A stretch of DNA of 64,000 nt, taken from contig JAFWPH010000053.1 of assembly GCA_017509605.1 (NCBI GenBank), positions 1 through 64,000 on the forward strand, given 5' to 3'. Position 1 is the stretch's first letter, and each line of letters starts with the position of its first letter. The DNA is from Bacteroidaceae bacterium. GTDB taxonomy: Bacteria > Bacteroidota > Bacteroidia > Bacteroidales > Bacteroidaceae. The position numbers and the translations under genes were made by a program. The notes under the pieces were generated by a model. It saw only the letters and a program-made list of their open reading frames with translations, was not told the origin of the DNA and searched no databases. Positions 34,551 to 43,149 of the stretch are shown piece by piece.

Positions 34551-35804
34551 TTATTGTTTATTTTTATTACTTCTAATCCAATTCTCATAACATTCGGTAA
34601 TCACATCGCGAATCTCCAACCCATGCCGTTCCCAGCTCCACAACTCTGAGGCATCCTTGGCTTTCGATCCAAAAGCTTCTCGCGTAGCGGGTACGGTCAA
34701 CTTCAACATGCCTTTCGCTAATTCGTCAATCACCTCTTTTCTGCCTGTCAAATCAACTACAACTGCATAGTCTTCATTGAAATAACGGGTGTATCCGCCC
34801 GAATCAACACAGACTATTGGCTTTCCCATAGACATGGCATCGAAAGCGACTGTTACCCCACCTTCTTTCAGGCTGGCGTTGACCACGACATCAGCATCAG
34901 TCATCAGCTTCTTGTATTCATCCATGGTCACCTTGCCAATCAGCCTCACACTATCGGTCAGTCCCTTGGCGACAATCAATCGCTCAAGTCTTATTCGGTC
35001 GCTGCCTTCTCCTACGATAGTGAGGTAGGTCATCGCCTCTTGCTCATGCACTTTTGCGAAAGCCTCTATTGCAAGGTCAAATCCACGCCAGGCATCCAAT
35101 CTTCCCACGGAGATGAAATTTGTCCTTTGAGCCGTATTAACTGCAAAATTATAATAATTTCTACAATTAGGTGCAACATCTGTGAACAAAATTTTATGTT
35201 TGTTAGGGGAAAAAGCCATTTTTTGCAGGGATGCCCTCGTTTTACACAGTAAAAGGTCGGCATTTCGCACTCTTTTTCTCAATCCTATATTCCATCGACA
35301 AGTGGCAACTGTCAACCGTCTGACAGCCTCCACCAATCTCCATCTCAATGTGTAATGCTCGGAAAACTCTTTCGGAATGGTTTCCAGTCCTCCGAGTGGT
35401 CCCCAGATGAAGCATTGACGCTGTCCGTAACTGCTCACTCGCCAAAGGGCATTGCCGTAGGTGAGATGGTGAAACACCTTGATGCCTTCTCGCTTCATCG
35501 TGCGTTCCACGATTTTGTTGGTCAGTATCTGCCATAGGTTGTAATAGATGCGCACTCCTCTGAGCCCCTTTTTCCAGAAACGGGCCCACTTCGGTAAGTC
35601 GTAGTGGATGAAATGTATGCCTGCGAACTCAGGGTGTTCCTTTATCCACGATTCTATGCGATGCCGGTTGCTCTCGCGTGTCAGCACCCACAACTCGAAG
35701 TATTTCGACATCTCAAGCACCCAATGCCAGCCCACACCAATCTCGCTTCCCAGACCTGGCTCACAGGCGTATGCCGACACAAATATTTTCAATCTCTCAT
35801 CCAT
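34551..35804 (-). CDS. Glycosyltransferase family 4 (GT-B fold)
   Basis: About 417 residues. The N-terminus KIFVSAYACEPGLGSEIGVGWHW is the donor-side glycine-rich entry of GT4 enzymes. CFIWGPLGGLETIP is typical of a subgroup from polysaccharide clusters. The C-terminal domain has FISVGRLDAWRGFDLAIEAF, the ADVVVNASLKEGGVTVAFDAMSMGKPIV donor motif and DSGGYTRYF. The ATG at 35804 is preferred; a TTG at 35843 would overlap the upstream gene by 4 bp and remains possible. Its sugar specificity is unknown. Confidence 0.88.
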   Translation of the reverse strand: MDERLKIFVSAYACEPGLGSEIGVGWHWVLEMSKYFELWVLTRESNRHRIESWIKEHPEFAGIHFIHYDLPKWARFWKKGLRGVRIYYNLWQILTNKIVERTMKREGIKVFHHLTYGNALWRVSSYGQRQCFIWGPLGGLETIPKEFSEHYTLRWRLVEAVRRLTVATCRWNIGLRKRVRNADLLLCKTRASLQKMAFSPNKHKILFTDVAPNCRNYYNFAVNTAQRTNFISVGRLDAWRGFDLAIEAFAKVHEQEAMTYLTIVGEGSDRIRLERLIVAKGLTDSVRLIGKVTMDEYKKLMTDADVVVNASLKEGGVTVAFDAMSMGKPIVCVDSGGYTRYFNEDYAVVVDLTGRKEVIDELAKGMLKLTVPATREAFGSKAKDASELWSWERHGLEIRDVITECYENWIRSNKNKQ

Positions 35805-35839
35805 CTCTTGACTATTTCTCGTAAATGATTGTTTCCGAA

Positions 35840-37162
35840 TCAACTGACGCCCAGTCGTTTTAGGTTCTTTCGATGTTGCTCGGAGTATACATGTTGGAAG
35901 ATTGTGTCAACAGCTTCATCTGGTGTATGCTCATTCATTACCAGCAAATACCCTTTTTTGCCCGCCAGGTAGTTGATTTTCTCGTTGATACACACCACCT
36001 CATCCTTGTCCAGTTCAGCCTTGCGCCTAAGTATCGTCTCCGTACTCGCACTCAACAGCACATTATAATCGAGCGATGGGATTATCAACTTTCCATACCA
36101 GTACAAGAACCTCGCAGGCAGATAGATACGGCTTCGTCGGCTGTCGCAGATGATGTCCGTGAAATAACGGTCGAAAATGACCAGCCGAGTGATTCTCGTA
36201 TGGGGCTTCACCTTCAAGAAGTAACCCACCACGTAATCCACAGAATAATACGCCAGTCTGAGCAATGAGCTCACTACACTTGTCCTGCCTCCACGGTGTG
36301 GCTGGTCGTAATTGCGGTCCACATTCTTCTTGACGCCCGCTGACTGTGCCACGTCACCCAAGTTGCCGAAGAGCGTCGGGCGGAAGTGCATATAGACATG
36401 CGCTTTCTTGAACACCGCACCCAGACGATCAATCAACAGGTTGATCACTGTTGTCTTGCCAGCCCCGTCAGGACCAGTAAATCCAATGCTGAAGGCTGTA
36501 TCCGAGCACACATAGTTGCGGATAAACGTATAAAGGAAACGCATCACATCCATAAGCAGTTTCAATGGCCGACGCCTCAAGTTGAAGCCAATCGCCCTCA
36601 GCAACAACTTTCGACCTTTCACTTTATCAGCCTCCTCCACCGACTTTACACCAAAGGCCGTTCTCAGTTTTTCCAAAACCATGGGCAGATGCTCGGCCTC
36701 TTTACGTGTCTGGTAGTATTTCTCCGGATAAGGACTGCCCACAGCACGGTTGTAAAGATACTTGTCCAAGAACTGACCTTCCACACCCACATAATAGAGG
36801 AAGCCATTGAACTTCTTATACGCCAAGAACTCCGTCGCATCCATCAGCAGAATGCCGAAGACGCTGGTATTAATGAAGAAATCCCACTGAACCATTTCTG
36901 TACTACCCGTCTTGTTCTTGGCACAGACGAAGGTGACCAGCCGGTCGCTGTTCAGGTACGTGATGATTTTCCACCCCGACTCATCAATCATCTTGACGAG
37001 CGAAGGTTTCACCCGTTTCAGGCTTTCGCGTGTGATGATGATGTCGATGTCGCGGCTTGTGTTCTTGTCTGGAAGGTCCTCGAAGTTTCTCAGTACAGCG
37101 TAATCTGCCCGGTCGTTCAGCAGTCCAATTATTTGTGATATGTGTTCAGCTGTTTCGGTCAT
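35840..37162 (-). CDS. Nucleotidyltransferase-like / thymidylate-kinase-like P-loop fusion
   Basis: About 440 residues in two parts. Residues 15-130 look like a nucleotidyltransferase-fold domain with DYAVLRNFEDLPDKNTSRDIDIII, where Asp38 and Asp40 would bind metal. Residues 222-440 are a P-loop kinase related to thymidylate kinase: Walker A GPDGAGKTT at 230-238, RLVIFDRYFTDIICD (the family DRY/F-like motif) and a lid-like basic region near TETILRRKAELDKDE. This pair of domains occurs in Bacteroidota polysaccharide clusters, but the reaction is not known to me. The ATG at 37162 is preferred over a GTG at 37192. A promoter lies at 37223-37253, so this gene opens the operon below it. Confidence 0.72.
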   Translation of the reverse strand: MTETAEHISQIIGLLNDRADYAVLRNFEDLPDKNTSRDIDIIITRESLKRVKPSLVKMIDESGWKIITYLNSDRLVTFVCAKNKTGSTEMVQWDFFINTSVFGILLMDATEFLAYKKFNGFLYYVGVEGQFLDKYLYNRAVGSPYPEKYYQTRKEAEHLPMVLEKLRTAFGVKSVEEADKVKGRKLLLRAIGFNLRRRPLKLLMDVMRFLYTFIRNYVCSDTAFSIGFTGPDGAGKTTVINLLIDRLGAVFKKAHVYMHFRPTLFGNLGDVAQSAGVKKNVDRNYDQPHRGGRTSVVSSLLRLAYYSVDYVVGYFLKVKPHTRITRLVIFDRYFTDIICDSRRSRIYLPARFLYWYGKLIIPSLDYNVLLSASTETILRRKAELDKDEVVCINEKINYLAGKKGYLLVMNEHTPDEAVDTIFQHVYSEQHRKNLKRLGVS

Positions 37163-37222
37163 GTGGTCTATTCTATCACAATACTCTATCACCCTGAATC
37201 GGTTCTAGTGCATTTTATGATG

Positions 37223-37253
37223 CAAATATAGATATTTATTTGTAAAACGCAAA
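37223..37253 (-). promoter_or_regulatory. Promoter of the kinase-fusion / GT4 / ompA operon
   Basis: On the minus strand TTTG (37253-37250) and TATATTTG (37230-37223) are 19 bp apart. Confidence 0.75.
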
Positions 37254-37331
37254 AAATGGTTCAAGAAACAAAACGGCGGTCATGGATTAACAAAAGCACT
37301 CATAATCAACCACTTCATTCCCAGATAACTA

Positions 37332-38276
37332 TCATTTCTTCAAGTGCAGCGCCTTGAGCAACTGCTGTTTGTGGAGGCTCATTCTCCTCTTTCTCTCCTC
37401 GCGAAGAACATCCTGGTAGGAGCGGTCAGCATCAAGGGCAACGATAGCCCAGCCATGATAGGATGGAGCCTTGGATGGTGTCATGTAATCTCCATACTGC
37501 CGCCGCAGCACCTCGTCATAAATGGCGGGAATGGGCATCATGATGTCCTCGAAAGGCACTTTGATGATGTTGTCCATTACATGTTTGGTACATCTTGTCT
37601 TCTCAAACAAATCCCATGTGAAGGTCATCATGGCCACTTCCTCTGCCTCCTTGACATCCACTGCCCTGAAAAGATTCTCATACTCCGTATAGGCCTTCCG
37701 CAAACTGACGAAAGGTTTGGTCAGCAAGATCCTTGCAGCCTCATGCCATTTATACGTGTCTTTATTCAGCAGATGTATGACAGGGCAAGTGATGTCTCTG
37801 AGCTTTTTGAGGGCCTTCTCCGACTGCGATTTCAGTCTGTTGATGCCTTCATCTGTAGAAGGAACGGCATCCAATGGGAAGATATCGATGAAGATGCCTT
37901 GATGAAAAGGGCGAAACACATCGAAGAACAACACAGCGGATGTGTTGTCCATTCTCAATTGAGCATGTCCGCGGACATAGCTCTTATCCGTATAAGTGGT
38001 TTGGAAGAAGTACGGACTTTTGAATTCCTGTGGCGCGATCTTCGCCAGCTGGTCATAGTCTTCCCTCAGCATCTGAAAATCGATGTCATCATCCCAGGGT
38101 ATAAAACCATGCTCCCGGACGGCTCCAAGTGTCGTACCCCCAGAAGCAGTGATACGGAGTCCATGCTTATCGCAGACTTCTAATAGTTTTTTTGCCAAGT
38201 CAAGTTGTACGGCCCAGACTTTCTTCATCTCCTTCGAAATGGTGTAGCCTCTCCGCACTTCTTCATTCATATCCAT
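37332..38276 (-). CDS. LicD-family phosphotransferase-like protein (copy 1)
   Basis: A 314-residue LicD-family protein. The core motif runs from HGLRITASGGTTLGAVREHG to the metal-binding FIPWDDDIDFQML (residues about 38-70), followed by GIFIDIFPLDAVP. LicD proteins of the nucleotidyltransferase superfamily transfer phosphocholine or similar groups to surface glycans. A second copy lies at 45951-46892, and 190 bp within the two genes are almost identical although other parts differ. The GT2 gene just upstream also has a counterpart next to copy 2. The donor group is unknown. Confidence 0.85.
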   Translation of the reverse strand: MDMNEEVRRGYTISKEMKKVWAVQLDLAKKLLEVCDKHGLRITASGGTTLGAVREHGFIPWDDDIDFQMLREDYDQLAKIAPQEFKSPYFFQTTYTDKSYVRGHAQLRMDNTSAVLFFDVFRPFHQGIFIDIFPLDAVPSTDEGINRLKSQSEKALKKLRDITCPVIHLLNKDTYKWHEAARILLTKPFVSLRKAYTEYENLFRAVDVKEAEEVAMMTFTWDLFEKTRCTKHVMDNIIKVPFEDIMMPIPAIYDEVLRRQYGDYMTPSKAPSYHGWAIVALDADRSYQDVLREERKRRMSLHKQQLLKALHLKK

Positions 38277-38333
38277 CCTGATTGCTCCTTTGTTGTTCTT
38301 TTATGCGGTTGTCGTTGCTCCGCGAAAATCATG

Positions 38334-38341
38334 CAAAGTTA
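38334..38341 (-). promoter_or_regulatory. -7 box for licD copy 1
   Basis: TAACTTTG on the minus strand, overlapping the end of the upstream GT2 gene; about 58 bp before the ATG at 38276. Confidence 0.5.
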
Positions 38342-39358
38342 CCGTTTTTGTTCTGAAAAAATCCAATGTCTGTGACCTTTTTTATTCAGCCACCATTTGA
38401 TTTTCCACACAGTCATGAGAAGGCGAGGTGAGCGTTTATAAAGAAAGGTGATGATTTTCTGAGGTCGGCCAGCTGTAAAGCTCAAGTCCGGAGCCGCATG
38501 GGAGATTAGGTCCATGGCCCGTAATTGGTTGAAGAAACCACTGATATGCGTGAACGTCCGCTCAATCAGTTCAACAAAGAACTTGAATGTCACAGCTTCG
38601 AGTCTCTTGTATTCTTGTTGATTCAAACTCACTTGTTCTCTCAATCGCCACAAACTATCTATGGCAATAGCAAGATCTTCAGCACCACTCAAGTTGAATG
38701 ATTTTGTAATGGAATTCTCATGCTGTCTGTAGATATTAAGCAGCATGTTGGTTTTCAAGCACTTTGCTCCTTTTAGATAACATTCATAGGTGAATGGATT
38801 GTCCTCATATGTGACACCGGGTATGAACTGAATATGATGTTCCAAAAGATAACTCAATCTGTATAGTCTATGCCATACTGTAACTCTTTCGTATTCATAA
38901 AAGAGTTCTCTGCCTGACTTTTCAGTCCACTCGATGATGTCGGGCTGTACAACTTGCGCTTGTGAAGAATTGACATCCTCATCGTTCATTTTTAGGTAAT
39001 CAGCCACAATGATGTCAGGTTGCTTTTCCAGGGCTTGCTTCAGAATCACTGGTAGGCTGCTTTCTACCAACAGATCATCGGAATCTAAGAAAAGGATGTA
39101 TTCACCAGTAGCCATTGACATACCTTTGTTGCGGGCCACGGAGAGACCCTGATTAGCCTGATTGACCACCGTAATGTTGCTGTGCTGGTTCAACAGGTCA
39201 GCTATCATTTCCATGCTTCGATCCGGCGTTCCATCATTCACCACAATGAGTTCGTAGTCTTCATCATCTAATCCTTGGCAGAAAACGCTCTCTAAGCATG
39301 GACGGATATACTTCTCCACATTATAGACAGGTACGATGATGCTGAGTTGTTTGGCCAT
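38339..39358 (-). CDS. Glycosyltransferase family 2 (GT-A fold), copy A1
   Basis: A 339-residue GT2 enzyme. It begins QLSIIVPVYNVEKYIRPCLESV, carries LIVVNDGTPDRS, the acceptor-side GLSVARNKGMSMATGEYILFLDSDD with the metal-binding DSDD near residue 92, and YEDNPFTYECYL, an ED-type base motif. A basic C-terminus may contact the membrane. It is the paralog of the 343-residue enzyme at 44867-45898, with which it shares the start, the middle and the SPRLLM..WK.KW end. It likely adds one sugar residue to a surface glycan. Specificity is unknown. Confidence 0.88.
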   Translation of the reverse strand: MAKQLSIIVPVYNVEKYIRPCLESVFCQGLDDEDYELIVVNDGTPDRSMEMIADLLNQHSNITVVNQANQGLSVARNKGMSMATGEYILFLDSDDLLVESSLPVILKQALEKQPDIIVADYLKMNDEDVNSSQAQVVQPDIIEWTEKSGRELFYEYERVTVWHRLYRLSYLLEHHIQFIPGVTYEDNPFTYECYLKGAKCLKTNMLLNIYRQHENSITKSFNLSGAEDLAIAIDSLWRLREQVSLNQQEYKRLEAVTFKFFVELIERTFTHISGFFNQLRAMDLISHAAPDLSFTAGRPQKIITFLYKRSPRLLMTVWKIKWWLNKKGHRHWIFSEQKR

Positions 39359-39457
39359 ATTGAAAAAAGGATGGTTTTATTATTGTGGAAACATCTTGTA
39401 TGTAAAAATGCGATGGAGTGCGTTTAAGAGGAAATCAGTTTTTTACAAAAAGAGTAG

Positions 39458-40423
39458 TTATATAATTAATTTCAGTCCCTCCACGTTGTTGAGCCACGTC
39501 TGGTAAAACGATGATGACTTCCCATAACTGTTGTCGAAGAGGGTGATGTCGTTTTTGCCGAGGAGGACGCTTAAGATAGCGGCATGCATACGAGTGGTAT
39601 AAATATGGGCATATTTGTCAATCAAGTTGATGGCTGTCTTCACATTCAGAGGACGCAGCACATGATTCCAATACCAGTCTGTCCATTGGTGGTTCCAGTC
39701 TGTTCCTAAACGACTGTCGAAACGGGCACCCCATTCAGCAATGGTTTTACTATATGCATATTCCTTACAGTCTTTTATAAATCCCCAGTCTGTGATATAG
39801 GCATCTTTTGGCACTTCGCTGTAGTCGATGCTGCCGCGGTATTCCTTGTCTTCACGTCTGACGAAGATGCTTCCTTTCGGCGACTTGGCTCTCTTGTATT
39901 TTGACATGTCCATAGCAAAAGCCATATCTGGCACAAGCAATGATGGGTTGTTGGGGAACCATTTTCTGAGGATTCCCATGGAAATAGTGTCGCGGGCGCA
40001 TATCGTCACATTGGGATAGTGGCTGAAAAATTCGGCTTCATCATGCAAGTTTCTCTCGTCCTCAAAATAGATGGTTTGCGGAAAGATGATGCATCGTTGA
40101 TTGGGGAACATGGCAATCACTTTGTGGCGGAACAGACCGTGTACTGGCCAAAGGTCGTTAAAGTTTCCCCCACCATGGAATAACAGAATGGTTTCAGAAC
40201 GGATAAGTTTTTTTGCCTTGGTCAGATTCCCTTGGTACGATATGCTGTATAGATTCTTGTAAGGCAATGTTTTAAAAAAATCGAGTTCGCCTTGCCATAT
40301 CAGCGTGTCGCCAAGATTGGAGTGATAAGGAAGGTCCATCAACATGTAGTCTGAGTCGATAAGTGGTCTCAGAATCTTGTGAATCTGTTGTTTCAGTGAC
40401 AAGGTCTTTTCGTTAGAATTCAT
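39458..40423 (-). CDS. Polysaccharide pyruvyl transferase family protein
   Basis: About 321 residues. The fold is indicated by DLPYHSNLGDTLIWQGELDF near the start, then ILLFHGGGNFNDLWPVH and YAHIYTTRMHAAILSVLLGKN, the conserved signatures of the pyruvyltransferase family. These enzymes put pyruvate ketals on sugars, giving acidic glycans; some members have other roles. In-frame ATGs at 40423 and 40435 are both possible, and I use the shorter form. The 99 bases between this gene and the next GT2 hold no clear signal. Confidence 0.85.
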   Translation of the reverse strand: MNSNEKTLSLKQQIHKILRPLIDSDYMLMDLPYHSNLGDTLIWQGELDFFKTLPYKNLYSISYQGNLTKAKKLIRSETILLFHGGGNFNDLWPVHGLFRHKVIAMFPNQRCIIFPQTIYFEDERNLHDEAEFFSHYPNVTICARDTISMGILRKWFPNNPSLLVPDMAFAMDMSKYKRAKSPKGSIFVRREDKEYRGSIDYSEVPKDAYITDWGFIKDCKEYAYSKTIAEWGARFDSRLGTDWNHQWTDWYWNHVLRPLNVKTAINLIDKYAHIYTTRMHAAILSVLLGKNDITLFDNSYGKSSSFYQTWLNNVEGLKLII

Positions 40424-40474
40424 AATGTGTGGCATTTGGACGACAACTTTTTGATAAAGGCGTAGATGGTCCAA

Positions 40475-40766
40475 TATCCTCTTTCCTTGATACGATAATC
40501 AACAAATACTTTTGTTAAGGTTATTTGTTCTGTCATAATTATATGTGAATTCGATGAGAGCAACTACTTTGTGATTATCTGGTTGCTAACGAACTAATGC
40601 ATTGAAGGCAAATAGTTATACTCCCTCAAAATAAACAAATTAGAATTCTTTATACTATCCAAAGGCAAAGATAAATAATTTCTCTGGAAGATAGATGATT
40701 ATTTGCAAGTTTTTTTGTTATGATGGAAAAACTATCTATATGTTGGTTTACGTGAGTCGATGTAAG
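40475..40766. other. AT-rich gap upstream of the pyruvyl transferase gene
   Basis: No gene is seen. A minus-strand TATCTTTG box at 40673-40666 could start a long leader of about 240 bases. The rest looks like decaying sequence next to a transposase remnant. Confidence 0.4.
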
Positions 40767-41052
40767 AATTATGCAATCAGCCTGCTTTCATCAATGATTT
40801 CAAGATTCATTGACGGTATCTTAGGCAGTAGGTTATATGATATGTAATAAGCCTTGCCAAGAGATTGGTCGCAAAGTTATCGACATCACTCAGGTGGAGC
40901 ATTCGAGGCATAGGTCATTTGAGAATTTCATCGTCAACATGCTTGGAGCATAGGCAGTGTACGGTTTCTTTCCTGAAGAAAACGTGCATTGCATGCGAAA
41001 GAGCATTAGACAACCTATAGACACTATTCTAAATTCGTCGAGCTCACGTTAA
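40767..41052 (+). pseudogene. Remnant of an IS transposase C-terminus
   Basis: Read in frame from 40767, the DNA gives SLLSSMISRFIDGILGSRLYDM, here in two parts SLLSSMISRF and IDGILGSRLYDM, and then two stops. A shift of frame at about 40849 gives QEIGRKVIDITQVEHSRHR, then SFENFIVNMLGA, a TAG at 40951-40953, AVYGFF and a final stop at 41050-41052. The VEHSRHRSFENFIVN pattern matches the C-terminal end of Bacteroidota insertion-sequence transposases (IS982-like is my best guess). The frameshift, stop codons and lost N-terminus show it is dead. It lies 6 bp from the end of the next GT2 gene, which suggests past mobile-element activity in the glycan region. Confidence 0.6.
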
Positions 41053-41058
41053 TTAATT

Positions 41059-41820
41059 TCAGTATTTGCTTCGAAAGCCTATAATTCGCAACATCTTTCC
41101 AATTATACGTTTCCATCTATTGAAAGCATTACCAATAGTGAAAATTGATGTACCTAACATTTCGACAATCTCAACGTTTCCTTTTTTGTCGCTAAACCAG
41201 TTCACCACCTCATCAATTTTAATATCCATTCCAGAAGCCCCTTTCCATGCATCTCCCGATTTCCCTCCATAATGATGAAGGTATTTTTCATGGTTTTTCA
41301 CAGCTCTGATTTTCAGTCCTTCAGCCAATACTTGACTTTGTAGTTTCGTGATTGACCACCACCATTCGAACGATTCATCAAGTCGATATTTATCGTATAA
41401 GTATTTATCGATCAGCAAGCAGTATCCATCAGCCCGAATCGGTTCGGAAATGACAGCCCCCAATGAAGATATTCCGCCTTCTTTCGGGTGGATTTCGATT
41501 AGTTTATTAAAACACTCAGGGTCACAGACTTTAATATCTGAGTTCAGCAATAAATAATGAGTAGCATCTTTCCTTGCGTATTGGCTGGCCAAGTTGTTGC
41601 CTTTGGCAAACAAGTCATTACGTGGATTTAAGACCAAAACGTCAATCAAATGATCATCCTTTAATCGCTGTAAAAGTTCTTTCGTTGGCGGTTCCGAGTT
41701 ATTGTCAAGAACAACCAACTCCAAGTTTTCAGTTCTTTTTCTTGCCTCGTTTACACCTATGATAGATTCCAAAACATATTCTGGGGCATTATACGTTAAC
41801 ATTAAAATTGAAATTTTCAT
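41059..41820 (-). CDS. Glycosyltransferase family 2 (small, rhamnosyltransferase-like)
   Basis: A 253-residue GT2 enzyme. KISILMLTYNAPEYVLESI and LVVLDNNSEPPT are the family start, and the nucleotide-metal site is HYLLLNSDIKV, the NSD variant common in rhamnosyl- and related transferases. It lacks the longer C-terminal part of its neighbours. The ATG at 41820 is preferred over a GTG at 41826. The gene is visibly richer in A and T than most of the window and lies beside a transposase remnant, so recent transfer is possible. Confidence 0.82.
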   Translation of the reverse strand: MKISILMLTYNAPEYVLESIIGVNEARKRTENLELVVLDNNSEPPTKELLQRLKDDHLIDVLVLNPRNDLFAKGNNLASQYARKDATHYLLLNSDIKVCDPECFNKLIEIHPKEGGISSLGAVISEPIRADGYCLLIDKYLYDKYRLDESFEWWWSITKLQSQVLAEGLKIRAVKNHEKYLHHYGGKSGDAWKGASGMDIKIDEVVNWFSDKKGNVEIVEMLGTSIFTIGNAFNRWKRIIGKMLRIIGFRSKY

Positions 41821-41911
41821 GAACACTTGTTGTTATGAGGATTAAATTTTGCACAAATTTGAGAATTCCTTTTTCATGGTGCAAAATTAAATAAAACATC
41901 AAAGTAGTGAG

Positions 41912-41919
41912 CAAAGTTA
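41912..41919 (-). promoter_or_regulatory. -7 box upstream of the small GT2 gene
   Basis: TAACTTTG on the minus strand. A second box, TAATTTTG, lies at 41889-41882. Neither has a clear -33 partner. Confidence 0.4.
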
Positions 41920-42029
41920 TAATAATTCTTTAAGATTTGATCGTTATTTTCGGAAAAACGTAATAAACATGCAATAAACGCCCATTAAAGTTGAATTTAT
42001 GGAAGAACCTCGTTTTTTCCGAAAAAGAT

Positions 42030-42060
42030 TTTGATTTCCAACGGATTATTTGTAAATTTG
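42030..42060 (+). promoter_or_regulatory. Promoter of the 311-aa glycosyltransferase gene
   Basis: TTTG at 42030-42033 and TAAATTTG at 42053-42060 are exactly 19 bp apart. This places transcription start after the TTG at 42031 and supports the ATG at 42100. Confidence 0.8.
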
Positions 42061-42099
42061 CTGATATCTTTGGGAAACAAGACAAACCAAGATGAAGCG

Positions 42100-43035
42100 A
42101 TGAACAAACTTAAAGAGATAGTTTTCAAACTCAAGTCATCATTGACTAACACATACGCCATCAACGATCTGGAACACAAGGTCAAACAACATGTATCGTT
42201 CGAACTGATGCGTCAAAAGATGATTGACTCAGTACTCACAAATAGGGAAAAGGGCATCATCGAAGAAAGCGCAGAGGGAGAAAGGTATGTGGTCTCGCTC
42301 ACCACCCACGGAGAAAGAATTGAAAAAGTGTTCCAAGCAATAGAGAGCGTTTTCCTGCAGTCGAGAAAGGCGAACAAAGTTGTGCTATATCTTTCCGAGG
42401 ACGAATTCCTGATGAAGGAACTACCCATCACTCTCGAAAAACAAGTGGAACGCGGATTGACCATCAAGTATGTCAAGGACTTCGGGCCTTACACAAAACT
42501 TATACCTGCCTTGCATGACTTCCCCGACGCGAACATCATTACCGTGGACGACGACCAAATCTACTCTTTCAACATGATCGACCGCCTCGTCAGAGCGCAC
42601 CACACTTATCCCCAAGCGGTGTGCTGTAATTATGCGCGAAAAATAAAACTGAAAGACCAAAATCATTTCGCCCCCTACCTTTCGTTTGAGCACGTGTTCA
42701 ACAGTTCATATTCCACATCACCAACTTACTTGGCACTTGGCTATAATGGAGTTCTCTACCCTGCACACTCTCTTCATCCCGATGTCACCAATGAGGAACT
42801 TTTCAGAAAACTCAGTCCTTACGCCGATGATATCTGGTATAAAGCGATGGAACTGCTACAAGGCACACCCGTAGTGGCACTGCCAAGATGCAAGTCATGG
42901 ACCGACATGATCTTTGAGGACCTCTCCATGCAAGAAACGGCACTCATACTCATCAACATCGACCAAGGCAAAAACGACGACCAATTCAAAGCTGTTTTCG
43001 ACCATTATAACCTTTATCATGCATTGACAAAATAA
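42100..43035 (+). CDS. Glycosyltransferase (GT-A fold, GT2-like)
   Basis: About 311 residues. The first 55 residues are helical. The catalytic part then starts with YVVSLTTHGERIEKVFQAIESVFLQS and continues with ANKVVLYLSEDEF, IKYVKDFGPYTKLIPAL, and the metal-binding ANIITVDDDQIYS (DDD). YADDIWYKAMELL near the end is a second acidic motif. This is a recognisable subgroup of GT2-like enzymes found in polysaccharide clusters and often paired with LicD or pyruvyl-transferase genes. It is transcribed alone, opposite to its left neighbour. Sugar specificity is unknown. Confidence 0.82.
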   Translation: MNKLKEIVFKLKSSLTNTYAINDLEHKVKQHVSFELMRQKMIDSVLTNREKGIIEESAEGERYVVSLTTHGERIEKVFQAIESVFLQSRKANKVVLYLSEDEFLMKELPITLEKQVERGLTIKYVKDFGPYTKLIPALHDFPDANIITVDDDQIYSFNMIDRLVRAHHTYPQAVCCNYARKIKLKDQNHFAPYLSFEHVFNSSYSTSPTYLALGYNGVLYPAHSLHPDVTNEELFRKLSPYADDIWYKAMELLQGTPVVALPRCKSWTDMIFEDLSMQETALILINIDQGKNDDQFKAVFDHYNLYHALTK

Positions 43036-43066
43036 TCTGAAGCATGTTTTCTGCAGAAGCTAAAAT

Positions 43067-43099
43067 GAAATGAGCCCGGCACAATACCGAGCTCATTTC
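43067..43099. terminator. Terminator between convergent genes
   Basis: Stem GAAATGAGC / GCTCATTTC extended by CCGG / CCG, followed on the + strand by TTTTG. It serves the gene at 42100-43035 and perhaps the one converging on it. Confidence 0.75.
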
Positions 43100-43149
43100 T
43101 TTTGTTTCAACCCTTCTTCTTTTTCAGTTCGGGTATGAAGGGTTTATAC

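Noticed and set aside
42031-42099. TTG start giving a longer glycosyltransferase
   Set aside because: The codon overlaps the -33 box of an ideal promoter at 42030-42060, so it would lie upstream of transcription start.
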